A DNA stretch of 64,000 bases from a bacterium BMS3Abin14 (GTDB lineage: Bacteria; BMS3Abin14): positions 112,054 through 176,053 of the forward strand of contig BDTG01000043.1 in assembly GCA_002897695.1 (NCBI GenBank), in the 5' to 3' direction. Positions within the stretch are counted from its first letter, which is position 1. Every line of letters starts with the position of its first letter. This document shows, one piece after another, positions 8,783 through 16,867 of the stretch. The notes under the pieces were generated by a model, which saw only the letters and a program-made list of their open reading frames with translations, did not search any database and was not told the DNA's origin. A program made the translations under genes and the position numbers.

Positions 8783-10258
8783 ATGCTCTTCGGAAACGTC
8801 CCGCATAAGAGACAGGTCCTTTTTTCCATTGCTCTCTTTTTTATCGCCGCTTTCGTACTGACAGTGAGCGATTATTTGACGGCGCGGAAAACGATAATTA
8901 AGGAATCCGGGGAATACGCAGGGAAAATTGCGAATTACCTCAGCGGTATGCTGCCGATCCGTTCGTTGCCGGACACAGGTGATTTCCTGCCGAGAGAAAG
9001 CCTGCCTGCCTACGGCGAGAAAATCCAGAATGTCATTTTCAGCTTTCATTTGACAAACATCAAGGTCTATTCCCTTGATGGAAAGATCCTTTTCTCCCTG
9101 GATTCCGAAATGATCGGGAAGACCGCAAAAAATCACCAGGCGTTGGACCGGGCCCTTGAGGGGGTTGAGTCGTCCCATGTCGCCACATCATCCTATTACC
9201 AACAGGTCTACGGTCGCGGTTTGAACCATCCCTTGCTGGAAACCTACATTCCCATTCATGAACGAACCACTGGGAAAATTATCGGTGCGTTCGAGATATA
9301 CCAGGATTATCGTCCCATGAGGTCCCATGTCAGAAAGGAAACTCTTCGGTCGAGCATCGCCCATAACATCCTCCTGGTGGTCTTTGTCCTCCTCTTTTTC
9401 GGGTACGGGCGGACCACATCCAGAACAATCGAGAACGAGCGAATTAAAATGATCAATGATCTCGAAGACCGCATTGAAGAAAGGACCTCCGAACTGACGG
9501 TGTCAAAGAAAAAAATCGATGATCTGCTCGAACGGACAGGCCGGATGTACAGGGACCTGAAAATTGCAGACGAATACCAGAAAAATTTTATCGGCCTGGT
9601 CAGTCATGAATTAAAGACTCCCCTCACTGTTATCAAGGGTTACCTTGCCCTGCTTGAGGATGGTGTATTGAAACCCGGGCATCCTGATACCATGGCGGCT
9701 CTGGAGACCAGTCTGGATGAGGTCGGCAATCTCGAGTCAATAGTAAACAACATCATTGAGCTGTCCCAGCTTGACCAGAATGATCAACAGGTTTTCAGGG
9801 AAGAGATCGATGTCAAAGTCCTTCTGGACGATGCGGTCTCATTGGTGGGGAAAGAGATCAGGAACCAGGGAGTCGAGGTACTTATCAACCTTCCACCCGG
9901 GGCCATGGTGATCCATTCCGACCGCATGAAAGTCCTTCAGGTCCTCAACCAGCTGGTCTCAAACGCGGTAAAATTTTCACCGGACGCTGGGAGAATTACT
10001 ATCACAGCCGTTCCCGGCGAAAGCGGGCTGCTGTTTTCCATCAGTGATGATGGCGTTGGGATACCCGAGTCTCAGCTGAAAGATATTTTCAACCGCTTCT
10101 ATCAGGTAGACATCACCACAACGAGGAACTATGAGGGAACAGGTCTGGGGTTGGCCATCGTCCGAAAAATAGCGGAGCTTATGGGCGGCAGAGTCTGGGT
10201 TGACAGCCGGGAAGGGGTCGGCAGCACCTTTTTCTTCGAAGTGCCGGAGATGAAATAA
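8783..10258 (+). CDS. Membrane sensor histidine kinase, orphan
   Basis: Inner-membrane sensor kinase of about 491 residues. TM1 is near residues 13-32, an extracytoplasmic sensor of about 165 residues follows, TM2 (NILLVVFVLLFFGYG) near 195-212, then a coiled-coil linker. The kinase core has an H-box FIGLVSHELKTPLTVIKGY, N-box QLVSNAVKFSPD, G1 ISDDGVGIPE and G2 GTGLGLAIVRKI, all intact. The sensor resembles no domain I can name. ATG at 8783 has AAGGA upstream; a TTG at 8714 is possible but lacks a ribosome site. No response regulator is adjacent, so its partner is encoded elsewhere. Confidence 0.88.
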   Translation: MLFGNVPHKRQVLFSIALFFIAAFVLTVSDYLTARKTIIKESGEYAGKIANYLSGMLPIRSLPDTGDFLPRESLPAYGEKIQNVIFSFHLTNIKVYSLDGKILFSLDSEMIGKTAKNHQALDRALEGVESSHVATSSYYQQVYGRGLNHPLLETYIPIHERTTGKIIGAFEIYQDYRPMRSHVRKETLRSSIAHNILLVVFVLLFFGYGRTTSRTIENERIKMINDLEDRIEERTSELTVSKKKIDDLLERTGRMYRDLKIADEYQKNFIGLVSHELKTPLTVIKGYLALLEDGVLKPGHPDTMAALETSLDEVGNLESIVNNIIELSQLDQNDQQVFREEIDVKVLLDDAVSLVGKEIRNQGVEVLINLPPGAMVIHSDRMKVLQVLNQLVSNAVKFSPDAGRITITAVPGESGLLFSISDDGVGIPESQLKDIFNRFYQVDITTTRNYEGTGLGLAIVRKIAELMGGRVWVDSREGVGSTFFFEVPEMK

Positions 10259-10314
10259 GAGGAAACGGCCCAGATGGAACCGTTCCCCCCTGAGGTTGAC
10301 TGAGAAAAGGAATC

Positions 10315-12600
10315 TTAAAGGACAGGGCTGTTGTGCATCGCCTTGATGCGTTCCCACCTCCGGTCCACCTCCCGCTGAAATTCCTCGACGATATGCGCGT
10401 TTTCCGGCTTGGTGAGGTGGCGCGTCTTTCCCATGGTCTTGAGCCAATCCATTGTGGGTATCTTGTTTCCCTTATCCTCCGGATTATAGGTGAGGCGGGT
10501 TATCCCGTGCCTGATCTCGTAAAGCGGGAAGAAGCACGAATCCACGGCCTTCTGGATGATACTCACGGAATCTCTCTCCACCGTCCTCCAGCCCAGAGGG
10601 CAGATGGAAAGTATCTTGGCGAAAACGAACCCTTCCTCTCCGGCCACCTTCTGGGCTATGGCGGCTTTACGCACCATGTCCCTCGGCTGGGATTCAACGG
10701 CGGTGAACACATAGGGCATGTGGCACCCGGCCATTATCTGCACCGTGTCCTTGTGGTGGAAGGATTTGCCCTTCTCCGCCGGCCCCACGTTGGATGTGGA
10801 AGTGCGGTGTCCCAGGGGCGTCGTGAAGGACAACTGGGCGCCGGTATTCATGTATCCCTCGTTATCATACTCGAGGAGGATCATCCTGTGTCCACGGAGT
10901 GCGGTCCCTATGCTCGGACCCTGCCCGATGTCGTGCCCACCGTCACCGGTAACCATGATGAAGGTAAAGTCCTCATCCCCCGGCAGTTCTCCCCTCTCTA
11001 CCCTGGTGTGGTAGGCCTCCACCAGCCCGCTCATGGTTGGGGCCCCGTTCTGGAAGAGGTTGTGAATATACGTCACCCGGTGGGAGCTGTAGGGATAACC
11101 GGTGGTAACGACCATCCCGCATCCTGTGGCAAAAAGAACCACCACGTTTCCCTCGATTCCTTTAAGGAAAATGTTCAGATTGGGAAAGATTCCGCATCCG
11201 GGGCAGGCGCCGTGCCCCGGGAGTATCCTCTTGGGCTTGGCGGCAAGCTTTCTCTTGTTGAAGCCTTTCAGCAATACCCCTTCGTCCGTCTCCTCCAGGC
11301 GGAAGATCCCCGGGGATGTCCTTTCCTTTGTCAACGGATCGAGCACCCTCTCCATGGGGGATTCGGGATCGCCGGGATTTGCCCCATGATACTCGAAAGG
11401 GACCTGGACCTTCCCGGTCTTTGCGGTCTCAAGGGCCTCTCCAAGCATCTCAACAGCATCCTCGATGTAGAAGTCCCTGCCTCCCAGTCCATAAATCCTC
11501 GATATTACGCGTGTTTTATTGGCAGGATCGTCCTTGAGGGCGGCCTTGACCTCCATGGCCATGTTTCCGTTCCAGGCCCCGTAGCTGTCGGCCCTGTCAC
11601 CAACCAGGAGGCCCTTTGTCCCGGAGAAAAGCCGGATTACCTCCTCCCTGGGAAATGGCCTGATCACGTTGGGAGCGACAATGCCGACTTTTTTGCCCTC
11701 GGCACGAAGCATGTCGACAGCGATTTTGGCAGTGTCGTAGGCCGAGTTCAGGACAAACAGGGCAGCGTCCGCGTCCTCCATCTGGTAGGTATTCATGAGC
11801 GAATAGGTGCGCCCGGACATGGCTCCGTACTCCTGGAACATTCCGGGAAGCGCCTTGTATGCGGCCTCCATGGCCATGGATTGCTGTTTCTTGTTGTTTA
11901 TGAGGTCGGGTTCATTCATATAGGGCCCGATGGTAACCGGGTTGTTCGGGTCAAGAGCGTGATTTTCCTGGACTTTCGTCCCGAGCCAGTCCCGGACGAC
12001 CTGAGGATCCTCGAAATAGTGGACACGCCTCTTCTGGTGGCTGGTGAAGAAGCCGTCGTAGGCGACCATGACAGGAAGCCTCACATCGGGAAGTTCCCCA
12101 AGCTTGACCGCCACGATGTCCAGGTCATAGACCATCTGGGGATCTTTAGCCAGAAGGATGATCCAGCCCGTGTTCAGGGCCATCATGATGTCGCTGTGGT
12201 CGCCCTTGATATTCAGAGGCCCGGAAACCGAGCGGGTAGCGACATTCAGGACCATCGGGTACCGGCATCCGGATTGGACCGGAAGCTGTTCCATGGAAAA
12301 GAGAAGGCCGTTGGCGGAGGTGGCGTTGAAAACGCGTGCACCGCCGGCTGTCGCCCCGAAACAGATACCCGCTGCGCCATGCTCTCCGTCTCCCGGGATC
12401 ATGGTGATATTGTGCTTGCCCTCCGCCTTCATGGCGTCCAGGGCTTCGGCAACCTGGGTGGACGGGGTAATGGGATAGTAGCCCATAATCGTGAAATCGA
12501 TATGCTGGGCGGCAATGGCGCCTATGTGGTTGCCATCCTGGAGGTCCACTTTCTGAGGGTATGGTGTTGTGGTTTTACCGGCTTTTTTTGCTGTGCTCAT
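10315..12600 (-). CDS. 2-oxoacid:ferredoxin oxidoreductase, fused alpha-beta subunits (pyruvate type likely)
   Basis: A 761-residue fusion of the alpha (PorA/KorA-like) and beta (PorB/KorB-like, thiamine diphosphate) subunits. The alpha half opens with GYYPITPSTQVAEALDAM and ends near residue 430; the beta half starts near residue 460 with HGACPGCGIFPNLNIF and has the thiamine site VTGDGGHDIGQGPSIGTAL then YDNEGYMNTG. Together with the downstream-translated partner it makes acyl-CoA plus CO2 and reduced ferredoxin, or the reverse. The ATG at 12600 overlaps the stop of the gamma-delta gene by ATGA. The Cys-poor linker is typical of a natural fusion. Pyruvate is the most likely substrate; 2-oxoisovalerate or 2-oxoglutarate cannot be excluded by eye. 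Confidence 0.88.
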   Translation of the reverse strand: MSTAKKAGKTTTPYPQKVDLQDGNHIGAIAAQHIDFTIMGYYPITPSTQVAEALDAMKAEGKHNITMIPGDGEHGAAGICFGATAGGARVFNATSANGLLFSMEQLPVQSGCRYPMVLNVATRSVSGPLNIKGDHSDIMMALNTGWIILLAKDPQMVYDLDIVAVKLGELPDVRLPVMVAYDGFFTSHQKRRVHYFEDPQVVRDWLGTKVQENHALDPNNPVTIGPYMNEPDLINNKKQQSMAMEAAYKALPGMFQEYGAMSGRTYSLMNTYQMEDADAALFVLNSAYDTAKIAVDMLRAEGKKVGIVAPNVIRPFPREEVIRLFSGTKGLLVGDRADSYGAWNGNMAMEVKAALKDDPANKTRVISRIYGLGGRDFYIEDAVEMLGEALETAKTGKVQVPFEYHGANPGDPESPMERVLDPLTKERTSPGIFRLEETDEGVLLKGFNKRKLAAKPKRILPGHGACPGCGIFPNLNIFLKGIEGNVVVLFATGCGMVVTTGYPYSSHRVTYIHNLFQNGAPTMSGLVEAYHTRVERGELPGDEDFTFIMVTGDGGHDIGQGPSIGTALRGHRMILLEYDNEGYMNTGAQLSFTTPLGHRTSTSNVGPAEKGKSFHHKDTVQIMAGCHMPYVFTAVESQPRDMVRKAAIAQKVAGEEGFVFAKILSICPLGWRTVERDSVSIIQKAVDSCFFPLYEIRHGITRLTYNPEDKGNKIPTMDWLKTMGKTRHLTKPENAHIVEEFQREVDRRWERIKAMHNSPVL

Positions 12601-13598
12601 AGCACCCTCCTGAGATCTGCTCTGATGCTCTTGACGTCAACGCCGGACTCCTCTTCCGCGGTCAGCGCTTCCACGGGACAGATCTCCACGCATCGCAGAC
12701 ATCCCTTGCAGTATTGGTAGTCAACTCCGAGCATGAAGGCGGTCTCACGCCCCTTTTCATCCTTTCCCATCTCGAAAACCATACAGTAATCAGGACAGGT
12801 AATGTCACAGTCGCCGCAGTGAATGCATTTGTCCTCATGCCAGAGGGGGAAATATCCCACGCGGGAGGCGTGATTGTTTTTGAGGATCGTATTCCCGGGG
12901 TTGGTGATTACCCCGCCCATCGGTTCCGTCAGGTAGCCAAGAGCCGGCTGGGGCCTGTGGCTTTCAAGGGCGGGGAACTTTTCAATCGAGGAAAAATCCT
13001 GCGTTTCAATGTCACTGTAACCCCTGTCGAAAGCCCTCATGTTTCCATCGATCAGATGTGGATAACGTTTGCCTATCTTGTCCTTGATGATGTTTTTAAT
13101 CGCCTCCGGATCGATGAATCCGGAGGCCCTGCTGATGGCCCCCAGCATGGCCGTGTTAAGGGGGACTTTCTCCTCCATGGAGATCTTCATGGCATCCACA
13201 CAGAATACCTTGCAGCCGGTTATTTCCATGAGGGTCATGGCATCCTCAGGGGATCGCGTGGTGTTGATAACCACAACCCCGCCCCTGGAAAAGCCCTGTG
13301 TTATGGGGACGGATCCAATGAGCTGTTCCGTGAAAACGGCCAGAAGGTGGGGCTCCTCTACGGGGGAATTGTTTGTAATGGCCTTATCGCCGGCGCACAA
13401 CCTGACAAATGCCTTCACCGGCGTGCCTTTCTTCTCGGATCCATAACTGGAGAAGTTGACCGCGTTCAACCCCATTTCGATTATTAAGGCCTCGGTGAGG
13501 ATCTGCCCTGCAAGGTTGGCCCCCATTCCCCCGATGCTCTCCATGCGGATCTCGTAGTAACCCAGTTCATTGGTAATGGGTATCCTGGTTTCCGACAT
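12597..13598 (-). CDS. 2-oxoacid:ferredoxin oxidoreductase, fused gamma-delta subunits
   Basis: A 333-residue partner of the alpha-beta fusion. Residues 1 to about 190 are the gamma domain (ESIGGMGANLAGQILTEALI, NFSSYGSEKKGTPVKAFVRL). The C-terminal 90 residues hold two 4Fe-4S clusters, CIHCGDCDITCPDYC and CKGCLRCVEICPVEA, passing electrons to ferredoxin. The frame is open upstream through the tRNA-Leu gene, but AGGAGAG precedes the ATG at 13598, so the start is placed there. Gene order gamma-delta then alpha-beta, with a 4-base overlap, gives a compact two-gene enzyme. Confidence 0.9.
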   Translation of the reverse strand: MSETRIPITNELGYYEIRMESIGGMGANLAGQILTEALIIEMGLNAVNFSSYGSEKKGTPVKAFVRLCAGDKAITNNSPVEEPHLLAVFTEQLIGSVPITQGFSRGGVVVINTTRSPEDAMTLMEITGCKVFCVDAMKISMEEKVPLNTAMLGAISRASGFIDPEAIKNIIKDKIGKRYPHLIDGNMRAFDRGYSDIETQDFSSIEKFPALESHRPQPALGYLTEPMGGVITNPGNTILKNNHASRVGYFPLWHEDKCIHCGDCDITCPDYCMVFEMGKDEKGRETAFMLGVDYQYCKGCLRCVEICPVEALTAEEESGVDVKSIRADLRRVL

Positions 13599-13655
13599 TC
13601 CCTGCTCTCCTTTCCTGCGGTACTGCCATATCCGTTTGTAATCAATAAAGTAAAG

Positions 13656-13678
13656 AAAGGGGAGAAGACCTCCCCTTT
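13656..13678 (-). terminator. Terminator after tRNA-Leu
   Basis: Perfect 9-bp stem (AAAGGGGAG with CTCCCCTTT) and 5-base loop, then a T-rich stretch on the minus strand. It separates the tRNA from the oxidoreductase operon. Confidence 0.75.
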
Positions 13679-13736
13679 TAATCTCATCCTGCAACCCGAT
13701 ACTTATAATGGATGCGATTGACCTGTCAAGATGAAA

Positions 13737-13823
13737 TGGTGGGGAAGGAGGGAATCGAACCCTCACGCCGTTACCGGCCCGGGATTTTAAGTCCCGTGCG
13801 TCTACCATTTCCGCCACTCCCCC
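13737..13823 (-). tRNA. tRNA-Leu, anticodon UAA
   Basis: Class II tRNA of 87 bases including an encoded CCA. The 5' acceptor strand GGGGGAG pairs with CTTCCCC (one G-U), the anticodon arm reads CGGGACTTAAAATCCCG with UAA in the loop, a long variable arm (GGGCCGGTAACGGCGTG region) is present, and the T-arm is GAGGGTTCGATTCCCTC. Discriminator base is A, as expected for leucine. Confidence 0.97.
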
Positions 13824-14045
13824 ATAAGATAACCAATTCAACGGGTTATTTATCTGTTGCTGATGTATAACTTAAAGTTTTTGTGCACAATTCACTCTGT
13901 CCTGCCTGCCTTGTCTGCCCCGTCTGCCCGCCGAAGCTTCATGCGAAGGTGGGAGCTAAGCCGAAGGGAGCAAGTGAAGCGTGTCCAAGGGTGGTGCATC
14001 AGCTTGTTGTCAGCGGCAAACATTCTAGCAGGAATCGGATGCAGG

Positions 14046-14963
14046 TCAATACTGCCCTTTCGCGTAGATTGTCCTGTTATCCCCCTCCGGCCGCGTCTTG
14101 AACCGCTTGTAGCTCCAGAGGTACTGTCCGGGATCCTCCCGGACACAGCTTTCCACCGCCCTGTTCAGGGCAGCTGCCGATATCTCCGGGTCATCACTTT
14201 TTATCTCCTCAGGGACAGTTCGAATGAAAACATCGTATCCCCCACCTCGGGGCAGCCTCAGTGCGAAGTTTGCAAGCACCTCGGCTCCTGATCTCCTGGC
14301 CAGCCTTGAGGCAAGGAGCATGGTGCTCGCCTGGACCCCAAAGAACGGGGCGAAGACACTTCCTTCTCGCCCCGGATCCTGATCAGGCAGGATAGCGACG
14401 AGTTCCCCGCGCTGGAGGGCGCGGAACAGGGAACGAATGCCGGCAGGCGTTGTGGGAACGAGCCGGGCACCCTCGAGTTGGCGCCCGGACAGAACAAAAC
14501 CCTGGAGAGAGGGCATCCGGAGGGGCCTGAAAAGAGCGGTAATCGGATAGTTCAGGGCAAGATAGTGGGACAGAAACTCCCAGGATCCAAGGTGCGGCAC
14601 GAGCAGGATCACTCCTTTTCCTGTTTTGAATGCCGATTCGAGGATCTCCCCTCCGTTTACCTGCTGCACAAATTTACCGGAGTCGGGTCTCCTGCGGCCC
14701 CAGAAAACGGCAAGCTCCATGAACCCCTTGCAGGTCTCCTTCAGGCTGCCTTGCTCCAGTTCTCTGAATCGGTCTGCATCAATCCCGGGGAAGCACACAT
14801 TCAGGTTCGAGCGGGTGATCCACCTCGGTTCGTTGGGAAAAGAGGCCAGTATTAACCCGATGCCAGAGCCTATTCCGTGCAGGACACGGAGCGGCAGCAC
14901 GGACCCGGCTTTCAGAAAAAGGATGATGAATCTGGATAAAAGGGTATGCACCTTTCCCGTCAA
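14046..14963 (-). CDS. Lipid A biosynthesis acyltransferase (LpxL/HtrB family)
   Basis: Inner-membrane-associated acyltransferase of 305 residues that adds a secondary acyl chain to Kdo-lipid A or a related acceptor. It has an N-terminal hydrophobic segment, the catalytic HLGSWE (H-x4-E) in VILLVPHLGSWEFLSHY near residue 125, and the downstream LPDQDPGREGSVFAPFFG block. It overlaps the pckA stop by 4 bases, so they are co-transcribed though not functionally related. Presence argues for an outer membrane. Acyl chain and position cannot be told from sequence. Confidence 0.88.
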   Translation of the reverse strand: MTGKVHTLLSRFIILFLKAGSVLPLRVLHGIGSGIGLILASFPNEPRWITRSNLNVCFPGIDADRFRELEQGSLKETCKGFMELAVFWGRRRPDSGKFVQQVNGGEILESAFKTGKGVILLVPHLGSWEFLSHYLALNYPITALFRPLRMPSLQGFVLSGRQLEGARLVPTTPAGIRSLFRALQRGELVAILPDQDPGREGSVFAPFFGVQASTMLLASRLARRSGAEVLANFALRLPRGGGYDVFIRTVPEEIKSDDPEISAAALNRAVESCVREDPGQYLWSYKRFKTRPEGDNRTIYAKGQY

Positions 14964-16564
14964 TCTATGTGCGGTCCAGCCGCCTTGACCTCCGGAATGA
15001 GATTGGCATCGAATTCCTTGAAGTTTTCGACGAACAGGCCGGCCAGTTCTCTGGCTTTAGCGTCGTATGCTCCCTTATCAGCCCAGCTCTCCCGGGGATC
15101 GAGGATCTTTGTCGGGACTCCCTCACACAGTGTCGGGACGTCGAAACCGAAGACAGGGTCACGACGCATGGGGACATCGTCCAGTTTCCCCTCGAGGGCG
15201 GCGTTGAGAAGGGCGCGGGTGTGCAAAATGGATATCCTCTCCCCCACGCCATACGGCCCACCTATCCATCCTGTATTGACCAGCCAGCACTTCGAGCCGT
15301 GACGGGTTATCTTGTCTCTCAGGAGCTCAGCGTAGACGGATGGAGGAAGAGCCATGAAGGGCGCGCCAAAACAGGCGCTGAACGTTGCCTCCGGCTCGGC
15401 CCCCATTCCGGCGACAGTTCCGCTGACCACGGCGGTGTATCCGGAAAGGAAATAGTATTTGGCCTGCATGGGTGATAGACGGGCGATGGGCGGCATGATC
15501 CCGAAGGCATCGGCGGTCAGCATGACGACATTCCTGGGGTGCCCCGCGACACCCGGGACAATGGAATTGGGAATCCGATCTATATTGTAGGCGGCCCTTG
15601 TATTTTCCGTAAGGGTATTATCGTCAAGATTGACCCTGTGGGTTTTTCCGTCGAGGGTGACGTTCTCAAGGATGGTCCCGAACTTCCTGGTAGCCTCGTA
15701 TATGGCGGGCTCGGCCTCCCTGGACAGGCGGATGACCTTGGCGTAGCACCCTCCTTCAAAGTTGAAAATGCCCTCATCGCTCCAGCCGTGCTCATCATCG
15801 CCGATAAGATTCCTGTTGGGGTCCGACGAGAGGGTTGTTTTTCCGGTCCCTGACAGCCCGAAAAAGACGGCAGCATCACCGTCTTTTCCGACATTGGCGC
15901 TGCAGTGCATGGAGAGGACTTTTTTCTGAGGCAAAAGGTAGTTCAGGATCGTGAATATGGATTTTTTCATCTCCCCGGCATAACTCGTCCCACCAATGAG
16001 GACCAGTTTTCTGGCAAAATTGACGATGATGAACGCTTCGGAGTTGGTACCGTCAATTTCGGGAACCGCGTGGAATTTGGGCATGTGGATGACTGTAAAC
16101 TCCGGGATGAAGCCCTTGAGTTTTTCCCGATCGGCTATCTGGACGAACATGTTCCGCGCAAAGAGGCTCAGCCATGCCTTTTCGGTGATAATCCTGATGG
16201 GAATGCTGTAGCGTGGGTCCGTTCCTGCGTGACAGTCCTGAATAAAGAGATCCTCGCCCTGAAGGTATCCCAGAAGCCTGTGGTATAGAGCCTGGAAACG
16301 TTCAGGTTCGAAAGGGCGGTTAGCCTTGCCCCACCAGATCATGTCCTGGCTGGACGGTTCTCTTACGAGGAACTTGTCGTTGGCTGCCCTGCCCGTGTAA
16401 TGTCCCGTCCTGACCAGCAGCGGCCCCATGTGTCCCAGAAGACCTTCACGCCTTCTGATGGCCTCCTCGTAAAGAACGGGGGTTGAGGACGTCCAGAAGA
16501 CATTCCCGACATTCCTGATCCCATGTTCTTCGATGGGATAATATCCGTGATCCATTCCTTCCAT
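14960..16564 (-). CDS. pckA: Phosphoenolpyruvate carboxykinase (ATP)
   Basis: Cytoplasmic gluconeogenic enzyme converting oxaloacetate and ATP to PEP, CO2 and ADP. The 534 residues match the usual ATP-type length. Seen: RGTDPRYSIPIR-like substrate arm (as HAGTDPRYSIPIRIITE), P-loop FFGLSGTGKTTLSSDPNR, and metal site LIGDDEHGWSDEGIFNFEGG. The ATG at 16564 follows a GAGGAGGAA element. Combined with pyruvate:ferredoxin oxidoreductase nearby, it suits a metabolism that builds sugars from acetyl-CoA or C4 acids. Confidence 0.97.
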   Translation of the reverse strand: MEGMDHGYYPIEEHGIRNVGNVFWTSSTPVLYEEAIRRREGLLGHMGPLLVRTGHYTGRAANDKFLVREPSSQDMIWWGKANRPFEPERFQALYHRLLGYLQGEDLFIQDCHAGTDPRYSIPIRIITEKAWLSLFARNMFVQIADREKLKGFIPEFTVIHMPKFHAVPEIDGTNSEAFIIVNFARKLVLIGGTSYAGEMKKSIFTILNYLLPQKKVLSMHCSANVGKDGDAAVFFGLSGTGKTTLSSDPNRNLIGDDEHGWSDEGIFNFEGGCYAKVIRLSREAEPAIYEATRKFGTILENVTLDGKTHRVNLDDNTLTENTRAAYNIDRIPNSIVPGVAGHPRNVVMLTADAFGIMPPIARLSPMQAKYYFLSGYTAVVSGTVAGMGAEPEATFSACFGAPFMALPPSVYAELLRDKITRHGSKCWLVNTGWIGGPYGVGERISILHTRALLNAALEGKLDDVPMRRDPVFGFDVPTLCEGVPTKILDPRESWADKGAYDAKARELAGLFVENFKEFDANLIPEVKAAGPHID

Positions 16565-16867
16565 GCAAGTTCCTCCTCTTCTGCAGAAAATAAAGGTTCA
16601 TTCAGCTAAACTGCAAGTATTTTAGCAGATTTACCGTATAACCACCATATCCCTCGAGGATCATGGATCATGTGCCTGCGCACTCTTCCTTCCCCTTGCC
16701 CAAAGAAGAACCATTATGTATACCCTTGATATAGTCGCAAAAGATCCATTGATGGCTGCTTGTGAAGTCATCATCCATAGGTAGGGTCCTGGAAAGTCCA
16801 GCTGTGTAGGTGAGATGCATTGTTTTTCAGGAAAGATCCTGTGCGAGGCGGCTAAAGGGAGAGAACG
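16565..16867. other. 303-base intergenic region between pckA and the GAF/chemoreceptor-like gene
   Basis: Divergent spacer holding the promoters of pckA (minus) and the gene at 16868 (plus). GGGAGAG lies before the plus-strand ATG. I looked for a riboswitch or small RNA and found no convincing structure. Confidence 0.5.

Noticed and set aside
10333..12720. A 795-codon open frame on the plus strand opposite the alpha-beta oxidoreductase
   Set aside because: Antisense to a gene with clear catalytic motifs; the long frame is a by-product of G+C-rich codon use, has no ribosome site and resembles no family.
13599..13841. N-terminal extension of the gamma-delta subunit through the tRNA-Leu gene
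   Set aside because: The extension translates tRNA sequence; ATG 13598 has AGGAGAG and matches the family start.
16660..16800. Possible cyclic-di-GMP riboswitch before the GAF/chemoreceptor-like gene (GCAAAA and AGGTAGGG elements)
   Set aside because: Only two short words match; the required P1 helix and receptor geometry are not present.
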